NCBI RefSeq assembly: GCF_040869045.1
Contig: NC_090319.1
Span: 285,607,693-285,671,692, forward strand
DNA length: 64,000 nt
Origin: Eurosta solidaginis
Lineage: Eukaryota; Arthropoda; Insecta; Diptera; Tephritidae
Reading direction: 5' to 3'
The notes below the pieces were generated by a model. The model was not told where the DNA came from. It did no database searches and saw only the letters and a program-made list of their open reading frames with translations. How positions within the stretch are numbered: the stretch's first letter is position 1; each line of letters opens with the position of its first letter. Shown piece after piece: positions 35,719 through 47,661 of this stretch. The position numbers were made by a program, and so were the translations under genes.

Positions 35719-36237
35719 TGTAACGAATATTAGCAGCTCTAAGGGATACTATCATCTCTGAGCCGATGCTAAGCAGTGACTTGCATGCGCATCAATAATT
35801 CAATCATTATATCTACACATATCTACGTACACGCGTCGGAGAAGCAACGCACAAACACATACAGATATCTTATCTGAGATGCTCCCAAAAGTATGCAATT
35901 ATAATTGTGGAAGTGTCGCTCACAAATACACGCGTATATGAGAGCTATACACGTACATCTCTTATTATAATTACATAGCATTAACTAAGTAAATTCTGGA
36001 AGAGCCTAGAAGAATGCAAACGATAAATCACAGAGTATACAACGCCGCCACGGTAGAGGCGCGACAATCACTTTGAGTTAAGCAAGCTATCAGTAAGCGA
36101 AGTATAAGTGTTATTGTGAAGTACTTTAATAAAGGCCATTTTGCATTATTGAAAAGTGGAGTTATTTATTCAACAGTTTAGTGATTTGAACTTAGCAGAA
36201 GGTTGCAAATAAGGGGAATTGCAGTAAATTCTTTAAA
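35719..36237 (+). mobile_element. Solo LTR of the same Ty3/Gypsy family
   Basis: Starts TGTAACGAATATTAGC, ends gcagtaaattctttaaa (a decayed TCGTTACA). ATAT flanks on both sides (35715-35718, 36238-36241). The poly(A) signal AATAAA near 36130 precedes cattttgcattattgaa. Confidence 0.85.
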
Positions 36238-36511
36238 ATATATAATACAGATGCACGGTCGCAAGGTTTTCCGCACCTTGTTGATACATATTTTAGAGCC
36301 AGAAAAGGGCCTACAATTTCCTGACTGACAAATTTTACACCCAAATCGTGCCAATATTTCTGGGACCCACCAATTTTAGAGTTTAAAATGAGCCTTTAAA
36401 CCTCTGAGGACCTTCGCTATGCTGAATATCTGAACCCGGTACCAGAAAGCAAATAAGAAAATTATCGACTCAAATCTGGACTTAAATTCTAAATTTGGTC
36501 GACCTAAGTAA

Positions 36512-36775
36512 TTGAGAATTAGAAGAAAATTTTCTAAGCGCGGTCGCCCCTCGGCAGTGTTTGGCAAGCACTCCGAGTGTATTTCTGCCATGAAAGGCTT
36601 TCAGTGAAAACTCATCTGCCTTGCAGATGCCGTTCGGAGTCGGCATAAAACAAGTAGGTCCCCTCCCGCCAATTTTTAGGAAAAACTAAAAAGGAGCACG
36701 ACGCAAATTGGAAGAGAAGCTCGGCCTAAAATCTCTTCGGAGCTTATCGCGCCTCACATTTATATTTATTTATTT
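36512..36775 (+). mobile_element. tRNA-derived SINE, 5' truncated
   Basis: From gaattagaagaaaattttct to gcgcctcacatttatattta; the tRNA-like head is absent. Confidence 0.88.
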
Positions 36776-37334
36776 GCTGGAGTATTATTTTATTTACTTG
36801 CATTGAAAACGAAAGAATGCATAAACTCAGCTATATAAAGATGCCTCTGATTTGTGATTATTCAAAAATAAATTCTGGGTTTAAATTAAGTGATTGCTTT
36901 TGTTCTGTTCCATGCACTTAGACTTATGTGTCTTTTAACGTTCATACCATCATACACAACCACAAAGTGGCTGTGTGAGCAAATGTATTGGTCACTTATT
37001 ATCAACGTTTCTTTTGTTCACCATAAGTACAAGGTCAAATTTTTGGGCACAAAAGTAACTAAAATAAGGGTCATTTTGACATGTATATGAATTTGGGTGT
37101 CAATTAGTATTCGAGTTTTTAAATTATCAATCATAGGAAATAAATTACAGTCCATGAACGTAAAACAGCATCAAAAGTTTGTTAGTTCTAAATGTCGCCA
37201 GTTGGGTTCACCATTATTTAAAAATCAACTCTGAGGGAATAGTGATATAATTTGAGGGCTATTATATTATTTCCTGTACATATTCAAAACACAGTCCTAA
37301 GGCAAATAAGGAACAGTGAGAATTAATGCCGACT
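36776..37334. other. No gene recognised
   Basis: AT-rich; an open stretch at 36890-37090 has no recognised feature. Confidence 0.45.
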
Positions 37335-37750
37335 TGTACAAACAACACCCTCCACCCCAAGCGGATTAGGTGGCTTAGAATATACCCGTGGCAGGTATGC
37401 CTGTCGTAAGAGGCGACTAAAATACCAAATTGATTCAAGGTGTTGCTAGCGCAAAATATAGCTTCTCCAACCCAATTGTCAACCTCACCTACCTGGGGCG
37501 AATCCTGTTACTTTAACAGCCGAGGCCCTGGCGACCCCAAGTTCCTGACGGATCTAGGGGTTGGGAGGGCGGCATGGCCTTGAAGGTGTGATATGTCCAT
37601 ACTAAATCGTTTCCGAGTTGGTCGGTCTGGTGCCTTAATGGAGCTTGTTTCCGTAATGTACCGGATTTGCATCCGGTAAAGGATAATCGACTTCGACAAT
37701 ACTCCCCAAAGCCTTCGGGGAGTGTCCTTTTCGCTACAGCAACAACAAAA
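37335..37750 (-). repeat. Dispersed repeat family B, long copy
   Basis: Inverse of 3010-3430: ggcaggtatgcctgtcgtaa, then gcgcaaaatatagcttctcc, then 'gcatccggtaaaggat' and ttcggggagtgtccttttcg. Confidence 0.75.
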
Positions 37751-38289
37751 ACTTAGATGTTTTTTTTTAGCGCAGTACAAACTAGCAAAGGCGGTGCAAG
37801 ATAGGATTAACTTATGAGCCAGGGCGTCTTAATTCATATCTATGTGAAGTTCGCACTTACTTACTTACATAATTGGTTCTTAGCCGCTTTAAACGTTAAG
37901 CCCGTCCAACAAGTCACTCCAGTCATTTCTTCGCCATACTTATTTGGCGAAAATTGATAACAAAAAGAGAATTTAAGCAAAGCTCTTACAGTCAATCGAA
38001 ATCTTACGGAAATTATCATTAATCCTTTAGAGGGATATTTCTTGAATAATTCAAAGGGTTTTAAAGGGAAGATAAAATGACATTATTAAATCTCAATTGC
38101 TTATATAACCCAAGTAGCACCTGTACGCCAGTATCTCTATGCGTTGTGGTATTAGGCTGTCATTGTTTTCGCTGGGAATGCTTTATCTTATCGATTTGGA
38201 ACTTATATCTGTCACCATCTCGGCTCGCGCTGTGGGAAATCCAGAACTTGTGCTTAAGGTAAGAGCATGTGTAAGCGTAGTTTTTGGAA
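37751..38289. other. No gene established
   Basis: A possible short exon ending in a donor-like AAG|GTAAGA at about 38257 is discussed in the findings. Confidence 0.35.
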
Positions 38290-38375
38290 AAGCTATGCTA
38301 TATGAGGTTATACAGAATCCAAGCGCAGGAAAAGCTATGCGATATGAGGTCATACAGAATCCAAGCGCAGGATAA
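38290..38375. repeat. Two-copy 42-bp tandem repeat
   Basis: aaagctatgctatatgaggt...aatccaagcgcagga twice in a row with two differences. Confidence 0.88.
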
Positions 38376-38559
38376 ATGTAGGCACAGTGTGTTGAATTGT
38401 CAACGAAAGCAGAGAAAAAACTTGATGTTATATATATAATTTCACTAGAAAGTAAAAGGACAAATGAAAAGAAGCTAATGTAAACAAGATGAAACAGTAA
38501 CGGATCAAGCAAAAGAGAAGTATAGTAAGAATGTTGGTGATACTAATGATGCTTATGAA

Positions 38560-39495
38560 AAAGAAAGATGGATATAAATTTTTTATCGACGAGTTATCAG
38601 TAAAGGTATCGAAAACTTATATATTTTTTCTCAAAATGTGTCGATTACTTATCGAAAGGTTATCAATATATTATTATAAAGTTATCGATTTGCTACCTAA
38701 AAGTTATCGATTATTTGCGAAAAGTTAAAAATTGTTTATCAAAAAGTCGATAAGTTAGAAAAAGGTTATCAAAATGTTATGTACGTGCTCTCGAAAAGTC
38801 GTCATGTGTAATATCAAAGTTATCGACAGTCGTTTATTTTTGGAATTTGGGCATGAAATGAAGCGCAATCGATTGAAAGTTATCATTTATTTATCAAAAT
38901 CCCATCGATGTGTTACGAAGAAGTTGTCGACTTCTATCGAAATTTTGCTTGGGGAAAAGAAGGATGAATATCGATTTTTATAGACACAGTTTTCAGTAAA
39001 GTTAACGAATTTTGATAGATTTTTTATTGAAAATATATCGATTGTATATCGAAAAATTATGAATTTGTTATCAAAAAGTTTATCGATTTGTTATCGAAAA
39101 GTTATCAATTATTTGCGAAAAGTTAATAAATTTACCGAAATTTGATAGATTTTTTATTGAAAATGTATCAATTATTTATCAAAAAATTATTAATTAATTA
39201 TCAAAAGTTATAGATTTGTTACTGAGAAGTTATGAGTTATTTACGAAAAGTGATCGACCATTTTCGAAAAGTTAAAGATTATTTATCGAAAAGTCGATAG
39301 GTTAAAAAAAATTTATCGAAAGGTTACCTATGTGCTATCGAAAAACTATCGATTTGTCATCGAAAAATTAATAATTTTTTATAGCAGTTTTTCTTTGAAA
39401 GTTGGGTATGAAGACCAAATTTTGAAAGCTATCAACAACTTATTGAAAAGTTACCGATTTGTTAGCGAAAAATTTCCGATATTTTTATCGTGTTT
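38560..39495. repeat. Degenerate TATCGA-rich satellite-like block
   Basis: Dozens of diverged copies of a roughly 20-bp phrase like gttatcgatttgttatcgaa, including tatcgaaaa, atcgatt and gtcgataag. Two larger units of about 400 bp start near gatggatataaattttttat (38566) and ggatgaatatcgatttttat (38964). Confidence 0.7.
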
Positions 39496-39711
39496 TCTCT
39501 GAAAATGTTTCTGAAAATGTCCACTAATGGCCTTAAGGATTTGGAGGAGAATTTGGGATAGAACTTTGTTAAGAAGACTGCCAATCTTCCTTTGAGCTTC
39601 TTTGGAGACTTACTTTCCTGCACAAAAATGTGCTTCTATTTTGGGTATCATAAGGTGACGTTGGGGTTTAAGAACTGGGTTGTCGCAGAGTGCATTAAAA
39701 TTTCGTTGAAG

Positions 39712-39881
39712 ACTCCGAGTGTAATTATGCCATAGAAACATTTTCAGTGATGCCGTTAGTAGTCGGCGTAAAACTTTTAAGTCCCGATCCGGAATTTTGA
39801 GGGAAAATTAGTAACAGCGCGACGCAAGTTGCAACAAAAGCTTGGCCTCTTCGGAGGTTATCGCGTCTTGTATTTTTATTA
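39712..39881 (+). mobile_element. tRNA-derived SINE, decayed 3' part
   Basis: actccgagtgtaattatgcc, gccgttagtagtcggcgtaa and ttcggaggttatcgcgtctt match the SINE body with many differences. Confidence 0.75.
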
Positions 39882-39885
39882 CTCA

Positions 39886-40512
39886 GGAAAGATATAAAGT
39901 CTGCGTTATAGTCATGGGGAGTGCTCCCTAACATTGTGATTCAACATGATTACAATTAGTTGGCAGTTTGGCGAACTCATTTACTGATAAAAATTTGTAC
40001 ATATACGCAGTAGACTAAGTTGGTCCACATACAAAAAAAAAGTTGCTAATGTCCGACCCTAAATTTAGAGATTATGTTGAGAGGGTTTCGGAAAAATTTT
40101 TTTATATTTTTTTTTTTGATCCTTCGAAATACAGCCGAAAAGGTTTTTTCGTTGTAACTTGGTTATTTGACGTCCTATTTTGAAAATTGATATGTCATTA
40201 TTTTAGCCTTGAGTAGCTTCATATTTCCGTTTAATATCCTTTTAAGCTATGATGCCGTTTTCACATGATTAGGTCAGCTAACAAGCAAAATTATTTTTCC
40301 TCCAAAAATGGCATGAGTTTCTGCTTATTACGCAGGTATTACTATTTAAATTTATGCAGTAAAAAAGCGGCATTTTTTATGTCACTGAAAATTAATAAAT
40401 GCTCCTTAAGTTAGCCTTCAAAAGCTGTTTGCTTTCACATCCATGATATGACTAAATATTGCTTGCATGGGGACATTGCACTAATTGTCAGAACCATTAA
40501 TATACTACATAT
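39886..40512. other. No gene recognised
   Basis: AT-rich unclassified DNA. Confidence 0.5.
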
Positions 40513-41545
40513 TATAACGAATTTACTGCAAATCCTCTTATTTGCAACCTTCTGCTAAGTTCGAATCACTAAACTGTTGAATAAGTAACTCCACTATTCA
40601 ATAATGCAAAATGGCCTTTATTAGAGTTCTTCACAATAACACTACTATTGCTCACCAGATAGCGTCTTAAATCAAACTGATTGTCGCGCCTCTATTGTTG
40701 CGGCCTTTTATGTTCTGTGATTTCTCGTTTGCATATTTCTAGGCTCTTCCAGAATTTACTTAGTTACGGCTATATAATTATAACTACAGTTGCAAGTGTA
40801 TAGCTCTCATATGCGAGTGTATTTGTAAGCGACACTTCCACAATTATAATTGCATATATTTGGGAGCATCTCAGATAAGATATCTGCATGTGTATGTGCG
40901 TTTGCTTCTCCGCTACGTGTACGTACATATGTGTAGACATAATGATTGAATTATTGATGTGCATACAAGTCACTGCTTAGCATCGGCTTAGAGATGATAT
41001 TATCTCTTAGTGCTGTTAATATTCGTTACACTGCCCTCCACCTAAGTCTGGTCGTCCCGATCAGACAAATCTCTCGATCTAACTGCTGCTAGCCTCTCCA
41101 AATGAACCACCCATCTATTTCGTGGTTTCCCAATTGTTTGTATGCGGTAGATGACATCACTGATCTTTTTCACAACTTTGTACGGGCCTTCGCAACTGCA
41201 CCGAAATTTGGATGGAACACCTTTCCGCCGGTGAGGGTTGTATAGCAGTACCAAATCTCCCTCCAAGGAATCTTCCGAATTATTGTTCTCATCGTACCCG
41301 CGTTTCATCTTACTACTCATTATCCTGGATCGTTGCCTCGCACTCTGTTGTTTGACCAATGAAGAACTACTTCGCAGAGCTTGATCTTGACGGATTGACT
41401 TTGCATCATCAGTATCGTCTTGACGTTTCACAACAGTAGTGCGCGCTGGCTCGAAACCACCCTTGCATCCTTTCTGGAAAATTCTTTCAGTCTTTTTAGT
41501 GCGTCCATTAGGGTTTGTCAATGCCAGTGTTTCTCTCGCAGGTAT
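40513..41545 (-). mobile_element. 3' end of a Ty3/Gypsy retrotransposon: pol tail, polypurine tract and LTR
   Basis: On minus, the pol tail (41521-41042) is followed within 11 nt of its stop by the purine tract AGGTGGAGGGCAG and then the LTR TGTAACGAATATT (41030 down to 40513). The LTR is the same family as the solo LTRs at 33850 and 35719. No env gene fits between pol and the LTR. The 5' part of the element is lost. Confidence 0.85.
41042..41521 (-). pseudogene. Ty3/Gypsy integrase C-terminal (GPY/F-type) fragment
   Basis: The open frame begins without an ATG, as expected for the tail of a pol polyprotein. Residues about 90-150 contain EGDLVLLYNPHRRKG, then CEGPYKVVKKISDVIYRI and WVVHLERLAAV, the GPY/F module found at the C-terminus of gypsy integrases, which contacts DNA or chromatin during integration. 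The stop lies immediately before the polypurine tract. Catalytic core, reverse transcriptase and gag are absent. The first about 60 residues are rich in charged residues and I do not recognise them. Confidence 0.82.
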
Positions 41546-41589
41546 CTTTGATTTTAAATATTAAAAAAAGGCAATAGTAACGACAGAAA

Positions 41590-41810
41590 AAATGTACTCG
41601 GCACGATTAACCTCTGAGGAGATTGGAGCCGAGATCGTCTTTCAACTTGCGTAGTGCTCGTCTTTAGTTTTTCCTACAAATTGGCGGGACAAGACCTAAG
41701 TACTTGTTATATGTCAACTCCGAATGGCAACTGCACAACAGAAGAAATTTCTGTAAGAATCTTTTTATGGCGCAAATACACTCGGAGTTTTTCCCAAGCC
41801 ATTGCCGATT
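41590..41810 (-). mobile_element. tRNA-derived SINE, diverged 3' part
   Basis: gcacgattaacctctgagga, gacctaagtacttgttat and 'aaatacactcggagt' match the reverse SINE body; the head is missing. Confidence 0.75.
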
Positions 41811-41837
41811 CATTGATGTTTCTTTATACGGCTCTTG

Positions 41838-41905
41838 AACGCCTCCGTAGTGTAGAGGTGGTATGATGGCCTAACTACGGCTTTCGACTCAAGCGAAGGG
41901 ACAAC
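41838..41905 (+). repeat. Second tRNA-like head (possible different SINE)
   Basis: TAGTGTAGAGG matches the polymerase III A-box consensus exactly, and GCTTTCGACTC downstream approximates a B box. The sequence is not the head of the main SINE family. A complete tRNA fold was not found, so this is a tRNA-derived relic rather than a tRNA gene. Confidence 0.45.
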
Positions 41906-43247
41906 TAACTAGAAAATATTAAAGATTTTTTTTTCCGAATGAAGGTCGTCCCTCAATAGGGGATATTCCACTCGGTAGTTCATATTAACTTTAAATGTTC
42001 TTGGATACTTTACAATTGCTGTAAGGCAGAGTGGGGTATAGTTGAGGGCCGGGCGGTTTCACTTGTGCGTATATACTGCGTCTCATAAATATAGCACACA
42101 TTTTTGTTGAGAGAACTAACTGGTGAAAGGTTTTTTTTGATGGTCTTAGAAATAAAATTAAAAATATGGAAAAGTAAGTCATTCATCCTCACTTATTTGA
42201 GCAACCAATTCTTCGAATATCTCTCCTGCATTGAATTGACCGTTACAAAAGCAGCACAACACTTATTATATTGTGCTTATAAAATCGTTTCATAGCTATA
42301 GCACTCAGTTTGAAAATTACTCTCTAAAGGAAAAGTAGCTTAACGAATTTCTTCTTTTTTGTAAATATAAAACTAATCCAATGGTGACAAAACTGGAACA
42401 AAATTAATTGGAACAAAATTAACTGAAACCGCAAGAGGTAACTTTTTGGTTTTGAAGGAGCAAAATTTAAAAATTAGTGAAATTGCAAAAAAAACATTTG
42501 AACGGAGTCGCAAAATTGTGAGCGACTTTTTATTAAATACAGCGGAGTACGATAGGAAAATATTTGGGTGTTCAAAACGAAAGCTTTCGGATCGCGAAAG
42601 TCGAAAAATAACAACAAACGCCATCATCTCCTCGCTGAGCTGTTAAAAATTGGCGATACTCGTGGGGACAGGCGTTAGCAAATCAACAATATGGAGCGTT
42701 CTGCAAGAAGCTTTAAATACTTGCCGCCAAAAATTGAAGAAAAAAATGTTCGCATTGAGTGCGTCAAGAAAGAAATGAAAATGGTCTAGTCTCAAGTAGG
42801 GAAGTTTTATTGCTTCTAGTTATGCTTGCCTTTTGTTTCAGGTTATATTTTCAGATGAAAAAAATGGAAATTAGATGGTCCTGAGGGAAAAAGAGGATAT
42901 TGGAGGGATTTGGGGAAGGAGCCCCAAATTTTTTCAAAGAGAAATTTTGTAGGTGGTTCGTTGATGGTTTTGGGATCATTTACAGGCGACGCCGTACTAG
43001 AGCTGCAGTTTGTGAGCTCAAAAATGAAGAGTTGAGTTTACGTAAATGTACTGCAGTACAGTCGTCTTTCATTTTAACGAGCAAACAGTGAAAAAACGGT
43101 AGACGTTTCAGCAGGACAATGAACCCATGCATGTCAGTCGCGAGAAAAAAAAAATTGTTTCTGAAAATAGCGTTAATATTTTGAATTGGCCAACTTGTTC
43201 GTCCGACCTTAATCCCCAGGAGAATATATATGGATTATTAGCCCGTA

Positions 43248-44027
43248 CACTGAAAGAAAAAGACTGGTGAAATCAACCGAAATACGGGTCAATTCAACCG
43301 AAATTTCTGTCAATTTTTATCCATCGCAACAAGATGTTGAATCAACTGTGCACAAATCGTTGATTCGTAGTTAACCGTTTTAGTAGTCAAATGAACAAAA
43401 TAAAGTTGTTGCGACAGCTTTGTACCAAAGTTCCTATGTTGCGGCATTTGCAAGGCAGATGAGTTTTCATAGCAGAAATACGTTCGGAGTGCTTGCCGAA
43501 TAGTGCCGAGGGGCGACCCCGCTTAAGAAAATTTTCTTCTAATTGAAAAACCTTATTTCTAAAATTTTTATGTTGCTTTGCCCGGGGTGTGAACACAGGG
43601 TCTTCGGTGTGGTAGGCGGAGCATGCTACCATCACACCACATGATCATGGCGGCCTCCATATAAATACGTAAATATATGCATACATATAGTACACAGCGT
43701 ACATAAGTACAAAGTAGAGAGCGCAGTGAGCGTAAAATTCTCTTTGAAATTTGCTCATGTTATGACTGTTGATCGCTGTTGAAATGACCAGTGAGATCAG
43801 TTGTGTTAACAAAAGCAGTTAGATTTATTGGGAATGTGTCAATTTTACAGAATTTTTTTAACTTAAGAGCGACAATTTCTCTTCTGTTGAAATGACTAAA
43901 CTAATTTGTTCGCTTGACAAAGAACTCGGTCGAATTAACCATAATTCGATCAATTTAACCGAATCTCCGTTAAGTCAAGAATAACAGAACCGATTTGTTG
44001 ATTTTACTAGCACCATTTCTTTAAGTG
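43248..44027. mobile_element. 780-bp MITE inserted in the Tc1 transposase at TA
   Basis: Starts cactgaaagaaaa and, inverted, its right end is cacttaaagaaat. TA is duplicated (43246-43247, 44028-44029); rejoining restores the transposase frame. The subterminal regions repeat 'caaccgaaat'. About 220 bp of it is a nested SINE. Confidence 0.82.
43440..43658 (-). mobile_element. tRNA-derived SINE nested in the MITE
   Basis: Reverse orientation, from gcggcatttgcaaggcagat to atcacaccacatgatcatgg; the 3' third is missing. Confidence 0.85.
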
Positions 44028-44387
44028 TAGAGCCTATGCCAAAAACCAGCAATATGGATAATAGAATTTTCAAATGAATTCAGCAGAATGGAAATCTAAT
44101 ACATAAATTGAAGGCGTCAATAAAAAAAAACCCGAATTTTAGACAATTCTTAAAATGTTCTATAGTTATGATTGGAGTTCCTATACCCAATAAGGGCACT
44201 CTTTTCATTTTATATGACGTTAACATTAATGGAAGAGAGAAGTTCGGAAATCAGATACTGAAACGAACGGGGATAAACAGCTGTACTTTTCCAAATTTTT
44301 ATTTTATTTGCATTGTGTGTCCCAAAAATTTCCCAGCAGTTATTTCTCTAAAGAAAAATGTGTGCTATAGTTTTGAGACGGACTTTA

Positions 44388-45214
44388 GATGAGCCACAAG
44401 AGGACAGCGCCCACTTTGTCAACATATTCGTCACTAATACACACCCATTAGCGTACAATTCGATGCACACTATGAACATTTTCATGCACCATTAGGCAGA
44501 CCCTGCTATAAGAGTGTACATGTATATATATGTAGTAGTAACATAAAAATGTACTTTTCAATTGCCGCTACCTTGTTTTAGTTTGACCTTTCTAAAACTA
44601 TACTATAGTTGCGCCAATTGCTTTGTCTTACTTTTCCCTTTGTTATTGATATTTGTTCAATGTACCTGCATCTGTGTCAATATTTTTTGTACTTGCATTA
44701 GACAAAAGGCTCTTGCAACAATTTGACATATTTTTATTGCAGTTAAATAGTAATTCTGATTGTCATTGCAGAAACTTAATTTAGAGTATTTTATTTTCAC
44801 TATAACACTTCACCGGTTGAGCTGTGTGCTTATTCGTGAGGAATGCTCTTGAGTTGAGGAGGAAAATTTAATGAAGTACATTTAAGTACAAACTTGCTCC
44901 GATTTCGAGTCTGTCAATTGTATCCATTTAATTTGGTAAATATATTGCTGCTCTTTGAGTATCACAGATCGATATTTAATATGTTATTTGCCAATATAGA
45001 AGTTAATTCAATTTTATGTCAAAAAGCTTTGGCAACTTAAAACAATAGCCTTTACATTGCTTTGAACTTCTCTACAAAGTTGTCATGAACATCGCCTAAA
45101 CGATTTGCATTATTTGTATATATATTGGATTTTTGTGCAGAAAGCCAAAAATCTATTTCCAAATGAGCAAGGACTGTACAAACTACTCGATGTCATAGAA
45201 GATAGCGATAGCGC
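44388..45214. other. No gene recognised
   Basis: AT-rich unclassified DNA between the Tc1-like element and the non-LTR element. Confidence 0.45.
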
Positions 45215-47010
45215 AGTGATAACAGATAGGTTAGATTAGGTTGAAGAGGATGCGCGGAGACACACATAGGTCAGTGTCAGGAGGCATTGGTGATACTACA
45301 AAAAGACAACAAAGCCTCTCCTCTTCGTATCTTCCCGAAAACTGATGAAGACTAACCTTGATGTCGTACTCCACGACCTTGCCTAGATCATCAAGGCAGG
45401 AAGCTCCCAGGCAGCGTTGTCTGGCACCACTCAACGTAGAGAAGTTGCAGTTGAGGTTATTCACCGTTCCCTCTTGTTTTTGTTGTTGTTATTATGAATG
45501 AAATAAATAGACTGACTGTTCCGAATCATTTTCATTATTATATATTACAATTTATAACAATAATTTTTTGAGTAAGTATACAAAAATAAATTCAACATAC
45601 ATTCAAAATAAATTGTTATAGCGATACAGAGACTCCCCGAAGGTTTTAGGGAGTGTTACTGATGTTGAACGTCCTTTGCTGGATATAGATCGGGTACGTT
45701 TCGGTAACAAGCACAATAAAGTTACCAGCCCGACCATCTCGAACCGATTTTGTGTGGGCACGTTGAACCTTATAGGCCATAATGTACCCCTCTTCTCCTG
45801 CCCTCTAGCCCCATAAGGAACTTAAGATCGCCACAGCCCCGCTAACTAAATATGTGTATGCTTTAAATCCCACCGCTTCCTCACCTTTTGCATCTTTACA
45901 TCTCCTTCAGCATCGACGATAGGGTACTTCTGACCTTTTTCATGCCTACCAATAAGGAAGTGCATATCGATTACTCCTACAAAAGTGCAAATTGCATTCG
46001 ACCTTAGATTGTCAACGTGACGGGATCTCTGCATATCCCATTTTGCTCAGGTTTGCTTAGATGTCCGACATCTTGCCATACATTGTAGCCATACATTGTT
46101 GGCTTGGATGTACACTTTAAGCATTAGCTTGCACTTGGCACCTAAGCGTTTATGTCGGGATGAATCTGACTTGCCGTTCCCTAGCTAGCAAGTTTATCTG
46201 CACTACAGTTTTCCTCAATATCCCTGTGTCCCGGAACCCATGTCAGGTAATTTCCGTTGTGTTGAAACATCTTATGAGGAGATCTGTGATAGGTTAGTGT
46301 TAGTTTAAAATAGAATGAGTATGTGGAAGGGATTTGATAGCCGCTTGGCTTTAGCGAAAAATAGAGGTTTCCTTGGTGATAGTGTGTTTTCCTATCCAAA
46401 CTGCGGATTCTTCGATAGCTGATACTTTGCATGGATAACACTATAACGATCAATTCGTCTGATAGAGAGGCGAAGGTCGCGGTTGTTTGTATATTTTCTC
46501 CTTCGAAACCTATTATTTATCTTCTAACGAATGGTGTAAACGGAAATGCTGCCTTAGACACAAAAATAATAATCGGACTCCACCCGATCATTCCTACTTG
46601 GAGTGTATACGATAAAGTTGCTGTCATAGACTGTTGTGGTTGCACAGTGGGCTGTGTTTCTAGGAAGAAATATTTGATTGTTTAGTATGCTTGAGTGGCT
46701 TATGGTTTTAGTACTCTAACTGGACGACTCTATAGATCTAAAAGTAGCTTATTAAAAATGATCTGAAGAGCTTCATTTGGCATTGTTCTTAGAGTACCAC
46801 CAGTAATTTTTTTTGACGCCTTGGTCAGGCCTGTAAGCCATACGACCACCGCATACAGCAATAAACATCGTATAACTGCGGCATAAATCCATCTGTACAT
46901 ATTGAGGGTAAAACCCCATGTTTTGCCAATGGCCCTTTTACACGTGTAAATTGCAAGATAAGTATTTCTCAGACGTGGAATGACGTTAGTCTTCAAATCC
47001 AGCTTTTTAT
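45215..47010 (-). pseudogene. Non-LTR retrotransposon ORF2 3' half, decayed
   Basis: In minus-strand order: end of the reverse transcriptase/thumb region with CKRAIGKTWGFTLNMYRWIY and VIRCLLLYAVVVW (46940-46830); RNase H end LTWVPGHRDIEENCSADKLA (46250-46190); the post-RNase H region FVGVIDMHFLIGRH (about 45990-45940); and the C-terminal GARQRCLGASCLDDLG (45435-45385). This is the order seen in insect non-LTR elements that encode RNase H (I, LOA and R1 groups). Frames change several times and repeat family B lies between the last two pieces. The element appears to end near the phrase aacctaatctaacctatctg (minus). Confidence 0.75.
45607..45850 (+). repeat. Repeat family B, partial copy
   Basis: tgttatagcgatacagagac, then gtcctttgctggatatagat and 'cccgaccatctcgaacc'-like sequence. 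It lies inside the non-LTR remnant. Confidence 0.75.
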
Positions 47011-47134
47011 ATAGAACTACCCTCAGAATTTGACCTTATGAACCAGTTTAAAGCGGTGGTATTTTGTCAAAATTTACGTCTAGTCCACATTGAAAAGCCC
47101 ACAAGGAAACCTTACGCAATGCTACCTACTAAAG

Positions 47135-47465
47135 CAAGTTTCCACCAGCTACCCCACCAAATGTACCCGGTTCACGCCACGGGCAAAGCAATATCAAAAT
47201 TTGAGAAACAAGTTTTTTCAATCAGAAGCAAGTTTTTCTAAGCATGCACGCCTATCGGCAGTGTTTGGCAAGCACTACGAGTATATTTCTGCCATAAAAA
47301 GCTCTCAGTGAAAACTCATCTGCCTTGCAGATACCGTTCGGAGACGGCATAAAACTAATAAGTACCATCCCGCCAATTTGTTGAAAAAAAGAAGCTCGTC
47401 GCAAATTGGAAAAGAAGCTCACAAAAAACTCCCTCGTTATCGCGCCTTACATTTATTTATTTATG
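47135..47465 (+). mobile_element. tRNA-derived SINE, head diverged
   Basis: B box cggttcacgccacgg (about 47169), body atttctgccataaaaagctc, tail cgcgccttacatttatttat. Confidence 0.88.
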
Positions 47466-47661
47466 CCCACCCCCAACTTGAATCTCTTAATAGAGTGTTT
47501 ACCATTTGCTTAGATAGTAGCGTGGAAAGGAAATCAACCTGAGCGGCGGCCAATTAAAGAATTTTTCTTCCCTTGAGTAGTCTGTGCTTATACTGACGAA
47601 CGCTCCTTAAATTTTCACACAATGTCACAATGTCATAGCAGATAACAATATATATCGTAGG

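Larger units (their letters stand above)
42400..44105 (+). pseudogene. Tc1-like DD34E transposase, broken
   Basis: The N-terminal frame (LKEQNLKISEIAKKTFERS from about 42452) is the paired-type helix-turn-helix of Tc1 transposases that binds the inverted repeats. Further on KKWKLDGPEGKRGYW (about 42865) follows the first catalytic Asp; QQDNEPMHVSRE holds the second Asp (43115-43117); LNPQENIYGLLA holds the Glu (43220-43222). There are exactly 34 residues between the second Asp and the Glu. Several frameshifts and stops occur between about 42640 and 43080, and the last part is separated by the MITE, resuming near 44030. Dead copy; a complete Tc1 transposase would be about 340 residues. Confidence 0.85.
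42076..44385 (+). mobile_element. Tc1-like transposon with nested insertions
   Basis: Long inverted repeats: left gtctcataaatatagcacac (from about 42081) mirrored by the right gtgtgctatagttttgagac (ending about 44379), extending roughly 75 bp inwards. TA lies at both borders (42074-42075 and 44386-44387). Without the 780-bp MITE insertion its length is about 1.5 kb, the usual Tc1 size. Confidence 0.82.
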
